Source: Nitrobacter sp051535215
GTDB lineage: Bacteria > Pseudomonadota > Alphaproteobacteria > Rhizobiales > Xanthobacteraceae
Direction of reading: 5' to 3'
Length of the DNA: 64,000 nucleotides
Assembly: GCF_051535215.1 (NCBI RefSeq)
Contig: NZ_JBPPLY010000011.1
Span: 1-64,000 of the forward strand
Below, piece after piece: positions 17,246-25,974 of this stretch (position 1 is the first letter of the stretch; the number at the start of each line of letters is the position of its first letter). The notes below the pieces were generated by a model, which searched no databases, was not told the origin of the DNA, and worked only from the letters and a program-made list of their open reading frames with translations. Made by a program: the position numbers and the translations under genes.

Positions 17246-19309
17246 ATGACCTACGGCGTCGCCTTCACCCCGCTGGTTCCCGTGATCGTGCTGTGGGCCG
17301 CGCTCGCCGCGATCATCGTGATCGCGGTGCTTCTCGTGATCGCGCGCGCGCGGGGCGCGGCGGTACGCGTGGCGGCGCTGGCGCTGATCCTGCTCGCGCT
17401 CGCCAATCCGTCCTTCACCCGCGAGGAGCGCGAACCGCTGTCTTCAGTGGCTGCCGTCATCGTCGACAAGAGCCCGAGCCAGGATTTCGGCGACCGCACC
17501 GACCAGACTGCGAAGGCGCGCGAGGCGCTGGTCCACCGCCTCAAGCAGATCAAGGGACTCGAGGTCCGGGTCGTCGATGCGGGCCAGGCGGACGGCGAGA
17601 CCGACGGCACCAAGCTGTTCTCGGCGTTGTCCTCCACGCTATCGGACGTGCCGACCGACCGCGTCGCCAGCGCGTTCCTGATCACCGACGGACGCGTTCA
17701 CGATATTCCGGACAACGTCGCCGCGCTGGGATTCAAGGCGCCGGTCCACGCCCTGATCACCGGACACAAGGATGAACGCGATCGCCGTGTCGCGATCGTG
17801 GCGGCGCCGCGTTTCGGCATCGTCGGCCAGAGCCAGACCATCACCTACCAGCTCGACGATCAGGGCGTCAGCGGCGAGCGCGCGAAAGTGGTCGTGCGCC
17901 GCGACGGCGAGGTCATCAGCGAGCGCACCGTTCTGAGCGGGCAGACCGTCAATGTCGATGTCGCCATCAAACACGCCGGACAGAACATCGTCGAGATCGA
18001 GGCCTCGCCGCTTGAGAACGAACTCACGCCGATCAATAACCGCGCCGTGGTGCCGATCGACGGCGTCCGCGACAAGCTGCGCGTGCTGCTGGTGTCGGGC
18101 GAGCCGCATTCCGGCGAGCGCACCTGGCGCAACCTGCTCAAATCGGACCCCAGCGTCGATCTGGTCCACTTCACGATCCTGCGTCCACCCGAAAAGCAGG
18201 ACGGCACGCCTATCAACGAGCTGTCGCTGATCGCATTTCCGACGCGCGAACTGTTCCAGCAGAAGATCAATGAATTCCAGTTGATCATCTTCGACCGCTA
18301 TGCGCGCCAGGGCGTGCTGCCGACCGCCTATTTCGACAACATCGCGCGTTACGTGCGCGCGGGCGGCGCTGTGCTGGTCTCGGCCGGTCCCGATTACGCC
18401 TCGAACACCAGCATCTGGCGGACCCCGCTCGATACGGTGCTGCCCGCCGAGCCCGTCGGCGTCACCGAAAAGCCGTTCCACGCACGGCTGAGCGATGCCG
18501 GAAAGCGCCATCCGGTCACCCGCGCCCTCGAAGGATCCGCGAACGATCCGCCGCACTGGAGCCGGTTTTTCCGCGAGGTCGATACCCGCAACGTTTCGGT
18601 GCCGCCGGTGATGACCGGCGCGGACGGCAAGCCGCTATTGTTGCTGTCGCGCTATGACGAAGGACGCGTCGCGCTGCTGTTGTCGGATCACATCTGGCTA
18701 TGGGCGCGCGGTTATGAGGGCGGCGGTCCATATCTTGACCTGCTGCGGCGGACTGCGCACTGGCTGATGAAGCAGCCCGAACTCGACGAGGAGGCGCTGC
18801 GGCTCGAAGTCCATGGCAAGGACCTCGTCGTTCAGCGCCAGACCATGGCCGACAGCGTCACGCCGGTCATCGTGACGTCGCCGTCCGGCAAGAAACGCGA
18901 ACTGACGCTGAGCGCCGGCGAGCCTGGCCTGTGGAAGGCAACATTGACGGCGGACGAACTCGGATTGTGGCAGGCGACCGACGGGACGCTGAACGCGCTG
19001 GTCAATGTCGGCCCGGTCAATCCGAAGGAATTCTCCGAGGTGACCTCGACCGTCGACGAACTCAAGCCGCTGGCGCAGGCCAGCGGCGGCGATGTCCGGC
19101 GGATTGCGGAGGGTTCGGGCGTCGACATTCCGCGCATCGTTCCGGTACATGCCTCAAGCGTGTTTCGCGGCGACGGCTGGATGGGCGTGCGGATGCGCGA
19201 CGCCAGCGTGGTGCGCGGCGTCGGCGTGCTGCCAGTGTTCGCCGGACTGATCGGCCTGTTGATGCTGCTCGGCGCCTTCGCCGCGACCTGGCTGCGCGAG
19301 GGGCGCTGA
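17246..19309 (+). CDS. membrane protein with glutamine amidotransferase-like fold
   Basis: The 687-residue protein has two membrane helices at the N-terminus (residues about 7-55) and one at the C-terminus (GVLPVFAGLIGLLMLLGAFA). The body contains a VWA-like region (AAVIVDKSPSQDF) and a class I amidotransferase-like region (KLRVLLVSGEPHSGERTW, then RYVRAGGAVLVSAGPDY) without a clear catalytic triad. Such proteins end MoxR-DUF58-BatA operons. Function is unknown. Confidence 0.8.
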   Translation: MTYGVAFTPLVPVIVLWAALAAIIVIAVLLVIARARGAAVRVAALALILLALANPSFTREEREPLSSVAAVIVDKSPSQDFGDRTDQTAKAREALVHRLKQIKGLEVRVVDAGQADGETDGTKLFSALSSTLSDVPTDRVASAFLITDGRVHDIPDNVAALGFKAPVHALITGHKDERDRRVAIVAAPRFGIVGQSQTITYQLDDQGVSGERAKVVVRRDGEVISERTVLSGQTVNVDVAIKHAGQNIVEIEASPLENELTPINNRAVVPIDGVRDKLRVLLVSGEPHSGERTWRNLLKSDPSVDLVHFTILRPPEKQDGTPINELSLIAFPTRELFQQKINEFQLIIFDRYARQGVLPTAYFDNIARYVRAGGAVLVSAGPDYASNTSIWRTPLDTVLPAEPVGVTEKPFHARLSDAGKRHPVTRALEGSANDPPHWSRFFREVDTRNVSVPPVMTGADGKPLLLLSRYDEGRVALLLSDHIWLWARGYEGGGPYLDLLRRTAHWLMKQPELDEEALRLEVHGKDLVVQRQTMADSVTPVIVTSPSGKKRELTLSAGEPGLWKATLTADELGLWQATDGTLNALVNVGPVNPKEFSEVTSTVDELKPLAQASGGDVRRIAEGSGVDIPRIVPVHASSVFRGDGWMGVRMRDASVVRGVGVLPVFAGLIGLLMLLGAFAATWLREGR

Positions 19310-19467
19310 TCCCCGGCGCAACCGGCTTGATGTGACGCGACCCACGAAACCGGTCCGCTCGCCCGAAATGCCCCACGACCGTGACCGCGATCCCACACTT
19401 CCCGGTCAATGATGTCGCCCGGCCCCGGCACCGCAAACTCCGGTTGACATCCGCGCCCCGATGAGGC

Positions 19468-19486
19468 GATGTTATATTATAACATC
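19468..19486. promoter_or_regulatory. Zur-box-like perfect palindrome
   Basis: GATGTTATATTATAACATC is a 19-bp perfect palindrome of the form recognised by the zinc repressor Zur (GTTAT-N-ATAAC core). It begins 18 bp after a TTGACA (19444-19449), so it covers the presumed -10. The downstream genes encode a His-rich small protein and a ZnuD-like receptor, which fits zinc control. Confidence 0.8.
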
Positions 19487-19531
19487 TTGGGCGCACCGAG
19501 GACGAACTCCGCGGCGGGGGCTTGTAACTGC

Positions 19532-19969
19532 ATGAAGTGGTTCCGGTCGAACATCAAACATGGATCGCGGCTCGCGCTGCTCGCGCTTGCGATCCAGTTG
19601 GTGCTGTCGTTCGGACATCATCACGGCACTGCCGCGCTCGCGTCACCGGCGCTCGCGTCACCGGCGGTCGCTATGCAGCCGAGCGGCGCATCCACGCCTC
19701 TTGCGACCAAAGCCGCCGTCGCGAATCCCGCCAGGGCATCAGCATCGGCCGAGAGTCCGGCCGGCCCGGCGTCAGGTCACCATCAGGACAGCGACACCTG
19801 CGCGATTTGCGCCGTCATGGCGCTCGCCGGCACGGTGCTGTTCACCGAGCCTCCGGTTTTGCTGCTGCCGGAGACCTATCATTTTCTCTATCTGACCACC
19901 GACGCCGAGTTCAACCACATCAAGCCGCGGCACGTTGTTTCACAGCCGCGCGCGCCTCCCGCCTCCTGA
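19532..19969 (+). CDS. DUF2946-like His-rich membrane/periplasmic protein
   Basis: The 145-residue protein has an N-terminal hydrophobic segment (LALLALAIQLVLSFG), a HHHG motif right after it, an Ala/Ser/Pro-rich linker, then GHHQDSDTCAICAVMALAG with a CxxC inside a second hydrophobic stretch. DUF2946 proteins are small and found beside metal-related TonB receptors; metal handling is inferred from the His and Cys groups and the Zur-like box. ATG 19532 is chosen because the upstream extension would run through that operator. Confidence 0.75.
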   Translation: MKWFRSNIKHGSRLALLALAIQLVLSFGHHHGTAALASPALASPAVAMQPSGASTPLATKAAVANPARASASAESPAGPASGHHQDSDTCAICAVMALAGTVLFTEPPVLLLPETYHFLYLTTDAEFNHIKPRHVVSQPRAPPAS

Positions 19970-20087
19970 CGTCGACCGCTCGGCGACGCCCGCGCGTTGG
20001 CGCAGCCGTTGCCGATGAGTTTCGCCATCGATTTCGACGGCCGCCGGCCCGCTACGGGTCGATATCGGCCACGTCAGGACCAATCAA

Positions 20088-22430
20088 ATGTCAGTTTCTT
20101 CCCATCGCTTGCTGGCGATCGCGCGCCTCGGCGCAGCGACGCTTCCAGCTCTTGCCATGACGATCCCCGATCAAGCCTCGGCCCAGACCACTCTGCCCGG
20201 CATCGTGGTCAACGCCCCCAGTCCCATCGTGCACCGCGCGCGCCCTTCCCGAACGAAGCCCACGCACACGGTCCGTCGCGGCAGGACAACACCTCCATCC
20301 ACCGCGCGACAAACCGAGGAAGCTGCGGCTGCTCCGCCGGCCTCGCCTCCCGCTGATCTGCCGGGCACGTTGCCTATCGTGACCGATCAGTTCGCCACCG
20401 TGACCGTGGTCCCCAATGACGAGATCCGGCGCAGCGGGGCCGCAACGCTGGGCGATCTGCTCAACAACAAACCCGGCATCACCGGCTCCTCGTTCGCGCC
20501 CGGGGCATCGAGTCGGCCCATCATTCGCGGGCTCGACGTCAATCGCGTCGGCATCGTGGAAAACGGCATCGGAAGCAACGGCGCGTCCGATCTCGGCGAG
20601 GACCATTTCGTGCCGATCGATCCGCTTTCGACCAATCAGGTCGAGGTGATCCGCGGCCCCGCCACGCTGCGCTACGGCTCGACGGCGATCGGCGGCGTCG
20701 TCAGCGCCAGCAACAACCGCATTCCCGAAACCACGCCGTGCGCGCCGCCGCTGACGACGCAAACCTATGGCTACGACGTCAAGGCGCCGCAATTGCCGCC
20801 CTCCTCCGGCTGCGTGAGCGTCGAGACGCGAGGGGCGGTCTCGAGCGTGGACCAGGGTCGCGAAGGCGGGGTTCTGCTCGATGCGGGCGGCAACAACGTC
20901 GCGATTCACGCCGATGCCTTCGCGCGGCGGACCGATGACTATGCGATCCCCGGCGGCGTGCAGAAGAACTCCTCGACCGACTCGAACGGAGGCTCGGTCG
21001 GCGGCTCTTACCTATTCGACGGCGGGTTCATCGGAGCCGCGATCACGCAGAACAACAGCCTGTACCATATTCCGGGCCACGAGGGCGAAGAGGTCGGCAC
21101 CCGGATCGATGCGCATCAGACCAAGTTCACCGCAAAAGGCGAATACCGGCCCGATGCAGCGGCGGTCGATGCCATCCGCTTCTGGGTCGGCGCGACCGAC
21201 TACAGGCACAACGAACTTGGGCTTGCCGATGCGGCCGATCCGGCCAGCGACGGCGTACGCCAGACCTTCACCAACAAGGAGCAGGAAGGCCGGATGGAAG
21301 TGCAACTCGCTCCGTTCGACCTGCGCTTCGCCGCCCTGACGACCGCGATCGGCGTGCAGGCGTCACATCAGGAACTGACCGCGCCGAGCCCGGACGATCC
21401 ATTAGGCCCGCTCAACGGCCTGTGGGATCCAAACAGCAACGCAAAGCTTGCTGGCTACGTTTTCAACGAGTTCAAGTTCAGCGAGACAACCAAGGCCCAG
21501 GTCGCCGGCCGGATCGAACACGTGAACCTCAGCGGCTCGACTCCCAGCGTCATTCCCGAACTGTTCGATCTCACCACCGATCCCGGCGCGATCGGCGCCG
21601 CAATGCCCCGCGCGCTGAACTTCACGCCGGCGAGCGCCAGCGTCGGCCTGATCCAGGATCTGCCCTGGAATCTCGTGGCCAGCCTGACCGGGCAATACGT
21701 CCAGCGCGCGCCGAAGCCGGCCGAACTGTTCTCGCGCGGCGCGCATGATGCGACGGAAACCTTCGACATCGGCAATCCGAACCTCGGCATCGAGACCGCG
21801 AAGTCGATCGAGGCGGGATTGCGCCGCGCGGCCGGACCGCTGCGCTTTGAACTGACCGGCTACTACACGCGGTTCAACGGCTTCATCTACCGGCGCCTGA
21901 CCGGCAACACCTGCGAGGAGACGACTTGCGCGGCCGGGCCGGGTCTGGAACTGAACCAGGCCGTCTATTCCCAGACCGACGCCGTTTTCCGCGGCGGCGA
22001 ATTCCAGTTTCAATACGATGTCCTGCCGGCGTGGGCCGGCCTGTTCGGCATCGAGGGGCAGTACGACATTGTTCGCGCGACCTTCACGGACGGCTCCAAC
22101 GTGCCGCGAATTCCGCCGCAGCGTCTCGGCGGAGGCGTCTATTATCACGACGCCAACTGGCTGGCTCGCATCAACCTGCTCCACGCCTTCGCGCAAAATG
22201 ACGTCAGCGGCGTGGAGACGCCGACCCCCGGCTACAATCGGCTCCGCGCCGAGGTCAGCTATACGACCACTCTCTCAAAGAACGATTGGTGGGGAGCGCA
22301 GAAGGTGACCGTCGGTCTCGTCGGCGACAATCTGCTGAACGAGCAGATCCGCAATGCCGTCGCCTACAACAAGGACGAGGTATTGCTGCCCGGGCTGAAC
22401 GTGCGGCTGTTCGCGAACGTGAAGTATTGA
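20088..22430 (+). CDS. TonB-dependent receptor, ZnuD-like
   Basis: The 780-residue outer-membrane receptor has a signal peptide (cut near ASAQ), a proline/basic-rich insert (residues about 45-85), a plug domain (IRRSGAATLGDLLNNKPGI; VEVIRGPATLRYGSTAIGG) and a beta-barrel ending in aromatic/basic residues (LFANVKY). The GEDHFVPIDPLSTNQVE segment resembles ZnuD zinc receptors. With the Zur-like box and the His-rich gene 118 bp upstream, zinc (or a zinc complex) is the best guess for the cargo; copper or haem cannot be excluded. Confidence 0.87.
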   Translation: MSVSSHRLLAIARLGAATLPALAMTIPDQASAQTTLPGIVVNAPSPIVHRARPSRTKPTHTVRRGRTTPPSTARQTEEAAAAPPASPPADLPGTLPIVTDQFATVTVVPNDEIRRSGAATLGDLLNNKPGITGSSFAPGASSRPIIRGLDVNRVGIVENGIGSNGASDLGEDHFVPIDPLSTNQVEVIRGPATLRYGSTAIGGVVSASNNRIPETTPCAPPLTTQTYGYDVKAPQLPPSSGCVSVETRGAVSSVDQGREGGVLLDAGGNNVAIHADAFARRTDDYAIPGGVQKNSSTDSNGGSVGGSYLFDGGFIGAAITQNNSLYHIPGHEGEEVGTRIDAHQTKFTAKGEYRPDAAAVDAIRFWVGATDYRHNELGLADAADPASDGVRQTFTNKEQEGRMEVQLAPFDLRFAALTTAIGVQASHQELTAPSPDDPLGPLNGLWDPNSNAKLAGYVFNEFKFSETTKAQVAGRIEHVNLSGSTPSVIPELFDLTTDPGAIGAAMPRALNFTPASASVGLIQDLPWNLVASLTGQYVQRAPKPAELFSRGAHDATETFDIGNPNLGIETAKSIEAGLRRAAGPLRFELTGYYTRFNGFIYRRLTGNTCEETTCAAGPGLELNQAVYSQTDAVFRGGEFQFQYDVLPAWAGLFGIEGQYDIVRATFTDGSNVPRIPPQRLGGGVYYHDANWLARINLLHAFAQNDVSGVETPTPGYNRLRAEVSYTTTLSKNDWWGAQKVTVGLVGDNLLNEQIRNAVAYNKDEVLLPGLNVRLFANVKY

Positions 22431-22440
22431 GTTGTCCTGT

Positions 22441-22545
22441 CCTGTCATGGCCGGATTTATTCCGGCCATCCACGTCTTTTTCGTTTCGACTGAAGTTGGC
22501 TAAAGACGTGGATGCCCGTGACACGCAGGGGCATGACGACAGCAA
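22441..22545. repeat. intergenic palindromic repeat, family GTCATGGCC
   Basis: GTCATGGCCGG at 22445, TTCCGGCCATCCACGTCTT, then AAAGACGTGGATGCCCG and GGGGCATGACG: nested inverted repeats that fold into a long hairpin. It lies between the convergent TonB receptor and GNAT genes. Copy of the elements at 3352 and 17110. Confidence 0.75.
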
Positions 22546-22575
22546 CAAACAGCAGACGCGGCAAAGGGTATCACC

Positions 22576-23106
22576 TCAACTTGCCGCCGGCGTCTCCCGC
22601 GCGAACGTCCAGTCCGGCCGGACCATGCCGGACACGCCCTCGAACGCACCGGGGACGAGTTCGCACACCAACAGTCGCGCCCGATCGACCGGGCCCGGCA
22701 TATCGACCTGCCCTTTCGGAATCACCTTGAAGCCGGCGCGGCCGTAATAGGGCTCGTCGCCGACCAGAACCACGAGACGATGTCCTTTTGTTTTCGCCTC
22801 GCCGAGCGCGCGATCGAGCAGCGCGCGGCCGATCCCGCGGCCGCGGAACGGCGGCTCGACTGTCAACGGGCCGAGCAGCAGCGCCGGCGTGTCGCCGATG
22901 CAGACCGGCAACAGCCTGACCGAGCCCACCATCAACGTACCGATGCGGGCGGTAAAGGACAACTCAAGCAAATGATCGACATGCTCGCGCAGCCGGTACG
23001 CGCTGAGCACGAAGCGGCCCGGACCGAACGTGCGTTCGTGCAGACGCTCGATGGCCTGTGCGTCGTTGGCGGTCTCGGTCAGGATGGTCAGGGACAGATC
23101 AGACAT
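22576..23106 (-). CDS. GNAT family N-acetyltransferase
   Basis: The 176-residue protein has the acetyl-CoA binding core of GNAT enzymes (LLLGPLTVEPPFRGRGIGRA, the Q/RxxGxG/A loop) and the later VLVGDEPYYGRAGFKV motif seen in the YhbS/PhnO-like group. Substrate unknown. The start at 23106 (MSDLSLTIL) is preferred to a longer in-frame start at 23145, which adds a charged stretch unlike the family; no good ribosome binding site marks either. A NUDIX gene lies upstream on the same strand. Confidence 0.85.
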   Translation of the reverse strand: MSDLSLTILTETANDAQAIERLHERTFGPGRFVLSAYRLREHVDHLLELSFTARIGTLMVGSVRLLPVCIGDTPALLLGPLTVEPPFRGRGIGRALLDRALGEAKTKGHRLVVLVGDEPYYGRAGFKVIPKGQVDMPGPVDRARLLVCELVPGAFEGVSGMVRPDWTFARETPAAS

Positions 23107-23176
23107 GGAAGGGGCGGGATAGCACCTGCCACGGGCGCGGTCCATCGCCTGCCGCCGTCAAGGTGACCGACCGGGA

Positions 23177-23665
23177 TCAGCGCCGCCAGGTTGGCGGCGG
23201 CGGCACATGAGCGAGCACTTCCGCGATCCGCAACCGCGTGCCCGCCGTGGTCTCCGCCGGCAGGGCATTGGCGGCGAAAAAGCCGCACTCGACGATCTCA
23301 TGGTTGGGCTCCGGTTTGCGATCCTGCCGGAAGTCCCTGACGATATAGACCGCGACATGGTCGCGCCGCGAAACATGGCTGTTGAGGAAAATGCCGTGCA
23401 ACTCGGGTTCACTGGATATCTCGATTCGTCCCTCCTCCATCAATTCACGCCGCAGCGCCGTGAGGAGCGCCTCGCCGACTTCGACGCCGCCGCCAGGCAG
23501 ATGCCAACCCGCCACATAGCTGTGCCGGACCAGAAACACCCTGTCGTCGCCGTCGAGCACCACGCCGCGCACACCCAGCGTCATGCCGCGGGCAAACCGC
23601 CAATACAGGTGAAATAATCGCCGCAGCACCGGCTCTAAACCGCGACGCACCCCTCCGACAGTCAT
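23177..23665 (-). CDS. NUDIX hydrolase
   Basis: The 162-residue protein has a full NUDIX box (GGGVEVGEALLTALRREL-MEEG) after WHLP, and an N-terminal helix (LRRLFHLYWRFARGMTLGVRG) as in the mutT-like group common in rhizobia. Substrate cannot be read from sequence. It precedes the GNAT gene on the same strand by about 70 bp and is divergent from mbfA. Confidence 0.88.
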   Translation of the reverse strand: MTVGGVRRGLEPVLRRLFHLYWRFARGMTLGVRGVVLDGDDRVFLVRHSYVAGWHLPGGGVEVGEALLTALRRELMEEGRIEISSEPELHGIFLNSHVSRRDHVAVYIVRDFRQDRKPEPNHEIVECGFFAANALPAETTAGTRLRIAEVLAHVPPPPTWRR

Positions 23666-23747
23666 GACGCGCGCACCTCCGCGGCTGCGATTCGCCGCAA
23701 TTCGTATCCCATGATCCTTGCATCAAAGCGGTCCTCTTGCCAAAACC

Positions 23748-23761
23748 TTGGAACATTCCGG
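23748..23761. promoter_or_regulatory. possible Irr (ICE-like) half-conserved palindrome before mbfA
   Basis: TTGGAACATTCCGG is an imperfect dyad (GGAA-N2-TTCC core) 15 bp before the mbfA start. mbfA is under Irr control in Bradyrhizobium and the ICE element has an A/T-flanked GAA...TTC dyad. The match is short, and GAA/TTC dyads are common, so this is only a candidate. Confidence 0.25.
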
Positions 23762-23775
23762 GGCACGAGGCAGCA

Positions 23776-24732
23776 GTGAAGCAGTTTGCGGATTTGACGG
23801 AACGCGAGATTTTGGCGCTCGCCATCTCCAACGAGGAAGAGGACAGCCGCATCTATCACGGATTTGCCGAAGGGCTGGCCGAGCCGTTTCCGGCCTCCGC
23901 CGCGGTTCTCTCCGGCATGGCGGAGGAAGAGGTTCGCCATCGCGGCAGACTGTTCGACCTCTACCGCGAAAAATTCGGTGACTACCTGCCGCTGATCCGC
24001 CGCCATGACGTCAAGGGCTTCATCAAGCGCAAACCGCTGTGGCTGACGCGGCCGCTCGGCCTCGAGGATGTCCGCAAATACGTCCTGGGCATGGAGAAGG
24101 AGGCGGCTCGGTTCTATCGCAAGGCTGCGGAAACCACACGCGATGCATCGATCCGCGAATTGCTGATCGGCCTCGCCGAAGAGGAGGACAGGCACGATTC
24201 GCTGGCCGAGCAGCTCACCGCGAAACACCTGACAGATAAGGTCAAAGCCGGCGAATCCGACAGCGAGCGCCGCGCGTTCATCTTGCAATATGTGCAGCCG
24301 GGCCTTGTCGGGCTCATGGACGGCTCGGTCTCGACGCTGGCGCCGCTGTTCGCAGCCGCCTTCGCGACCCACAAACCGTTCGAGACCTTTCTGGTGGGTC
24401 TTGCGGCTTCCGTCGGGGCCGGCATCTCCATGGGCTTCGCCGAAGCGCTGTCGGACGACGGCACGCTAAGCGGCCGCGGCTCGCCGTGGATTCGCGGCGG
24501 CGTATGCGGGCTGATGACGGCGGTCGGGGGCCTCGGCCATACCCTGCCCTATCTGATCCCGGATTTCTACGTGGCCACCGTGCTGGCGGTCGCCGTCGTG
24601 GTCGTCGAACTCGGCGTCATCTCCTGGGTGCGCCACCGCTTCATGGATACGCCGTGGCTGCAGGCGACGTTCCAGATCGCGGTCGGCGGCGCGCTGGTGT
24701 TTCTCGCCGGAATCCTGATCGGCAGCGCATAG
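23776..24732 (+). CDS. mbfA: membrane-bound ferritin-like iron exporter MbfA
   Basis: The 318-residue protein fuses an N-terminal ferritin-like diiron domain (about 1-150; motifs SNEEEDSRIY, MAEEEVRHR, MEKEAARFY, LAEEEDRHD supply the Glu/His ligands) to a C-terminal VIT1-like membrane domain with about five helices (from GLVGLMDGSVSTLAPLF). MbfA exports iron across the inner membrane and protects against iron and peroxide. GTG 23776 is chosen because GAGG lies five bases upstream and homologues start with the same KQFADL-type segment; a longer TTG frame from 23737 is less likely. Its TAG stop is the first part of a palindrome. Confidence 0.92.
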   Translation: MKQFADLTEREILALAISNEEEDSRIYHGFAEGLAEPFPASAAVLSGMAEEEVRHRGRLFDLYREKFGDYLPLIRRHDVKGFIKRKPLWLTRPLGLEDVRKYVLGMEKEAARFYRKAAETTRDASIRELLIGLAEEEDRHDSLAEQLTAKHLTDKVKAGESDSERRAFILQYVQPGLVGLMDGSVSTLAPLFAAAFATHKPFETFLVGLAASVGAGISMGFAEALSDDGTLSGRGSPWIRGGVCGLMTAVGGLGHTLPYLIPDFYVATVLAVAVVVVELGVISWVRHRFMDTPWLQATFQIAVGGALVFLAGILIGSA

Positions 24733-24805
24733 TGTGTGGTTCAGAAGTTCGCTTCAGTGCTCAATCAAGTCCGTCAAGCGAACTTCTGAACCTAAACCAC
24801 ACTAG
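24730..24805. repeat. CTAG-type palindrome, unit 1
   Basis: The left arm TAGTGTGTGGTTCAGAAG-TTCGCTTC pairs with the right arm GAAC-type complement ending CCACACTAG. The first three bases are the TAG stop of mbfA. A loop of roughly 20 bp separates the arms. It could act as a terminator-like hairpin for mbfA. Linker AGAATCATAAAGTTG joins it to the next unit. Confidence 0.85.
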
Positions 24806-24818
24806 AATCATAAAGTTG

Positions 24819-24892
24819 CTAGTGTCCCTTTGATTCCGAAGTTCGTATCAGAGGTTGCTGCAAGGGTATACGAACTTCGGAATCGGGACACT
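24819..24892. repeat. CTAG-type palindrome, unit 2
   Basis: Left arm CTAGTGTCCC then GATTCCGAAGTTCGTAT; the right arm is its inverse (ATACGAACTTCGGAATC then GGGACACT). Same architecture as unit 1 but different arm sequence, with a two- to three-base asymmetry in the same place. Confidence 0.85.
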
Positions 24893-24942
24893 GGCGCATG
24901 ATCCGGAGAAGTGGAAACCGGTTTTCCGGAAAGATCATGCGA
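24893..24942. repeat. alphaproteobacterial GCATGATC repeat
   Basis: GCATGATCCGGAGAAGTGG, AAACCGGTTTTCCGG, AAAGATCATGC: a nested palindrome of a kind very common in rhizobial genomes. It directly follows CTAG unit 2 and precedes the phosphoesterase gene. Confidence 0.8.
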
Positions 24943-24987
24943 TAAAAAATCCATAACGTCTGCGCTTCCGATGATGGCATCACCATA

Positions 24988-25893
24988 ATGACCGCATTCA
25001 CGCTCGCACACCTCTCCGATCCGCATCTGGCGCCGCTGCCTCGGCCCCGACTGCATGAACTCGCTGGCAAGCGCATGCTCGGCTATGTGAACTGGAAACG
25101 CTACCGCTACAAGATTCATCGGCGCGACATCGCCGACGCACTGGTCGCGGATATCAAGATGCGATCGCCGGACCATATCGCGATTACCGGCGACCTCATC
25201 AATCTCGCGCTGCCGGACGAATTCACTCAGGCGCGCGCATGGCTCGAGAGCGTCGGCACGCCCGCCGACGTCACCCTCGTTCCGGGCAATCACGACGCCT
25301 ATGTTCGCGTGACGAGCAAACAGACCTCCCAATGGGCCGAATATATGCACGGCGACAGTGCCCGCGCAGGCGCGCCGCTTTCGTTTCCGTTCCTGCGCCG
25401 CAGGGGGCCGCTGACGCTGATCGGCGTGTCATCGGCGGTGCCGACCGCCCCGTTCATGGCCACCGGCCGGCTGGGGCCCAACCAGCTCGATATGCTGGAG
25501 CAGGGTTTTTCACAGATCGCGGACGATCCGAACTTTCGCGTTCTGCTGATCCATCATCCACTCTCTTCAAAAGCGTCGTACAAGCGGCTGACCGATGCGG
25601 ACGCGCTGCTCGCGCTCATCAAGCGACACCGCGTCGATCTGATCCTGCACGGACACGATCACATTCATTCCACCATGTGGTTTGAAGGGCCCAACGGCCG
25701 CGTGCCGGCCATCGGCGTGCCGTCGGCGTCCGCAACGGCCTACCTGCAGTATCCGGCCGCCGCCTACAATCTGTTTTCGATCACGCGCGAAGACGATGCC
25801 TGGCGCTGCGAGCAGCGGGTGCGCGGCTTTGCCGACGGTGGGGCGGCCGAGCGGGCAGAGGTCACCGAACTGCAGCGGATTCAGTTGATCTAG
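24988..25893 (+). CDS. metallophosphoesterase (calcineurin-like)
   Basis: The 301-residue protein has all dinuclear metal motifs in order: LSDPHL, GDLINLA, VPGNHDAY, LLIHHPL and HGHDHIH. It is probably a cytosolic phosphodiesterase or phosphatase; the substrate is not predictable (3',5'-cAMP phosphodiesterase-like and other members share this layout). ATG 24988 is the first start after the repeats. Its TAG stop lies in a CTAGTGTGG sequence, the beginning of a broken palindrome. Confidence 0.9.
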   Translation: MTAFTLAHLSDPHLAPLPRPRLHELAGKRMLGYVNWKRYRYKIHRRDIADALVADIKMRSPDHIAITGDLINLALPDEFTQARAWLESVGTPADVTLVPGNHDAYVRVTSKQTSQWAEYMHGDSARAGAPLSFPFLRRRGPLTLIGVSSAVPTAPFMATGRLGPNQLDMLEQGFSQIADDPNFRVLLIHHPLSSKASYKRLTDADALLALIKRHRVDLILHGHDHIHSTMWFEGPNGRVPAIGVPSASATAYLQYPAAAYNLFSITREDDAWRCEQRVRGFADGGAAERAEVTELQRIQLI

Positions 25894-25903
25894 TGTGGTT
25901 TCC
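25890..25903. repeat. broken CTAG-type palindrome (left end only)
   Basis: CTAGTGTGGTTTCC has the same first bases as the intact palindromes and again includes the TAG stop codon of the gene before it. No matching right arm is seen in the following 70 bp. Confidence 0.5.
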
Positions 25904-25974
25904 ATCAGACGGAATCGCCCAGATGCGGAGCGATTCCCCGCCCCTCTTCCCCTCGAGCTGAGGGGAATCGGACT

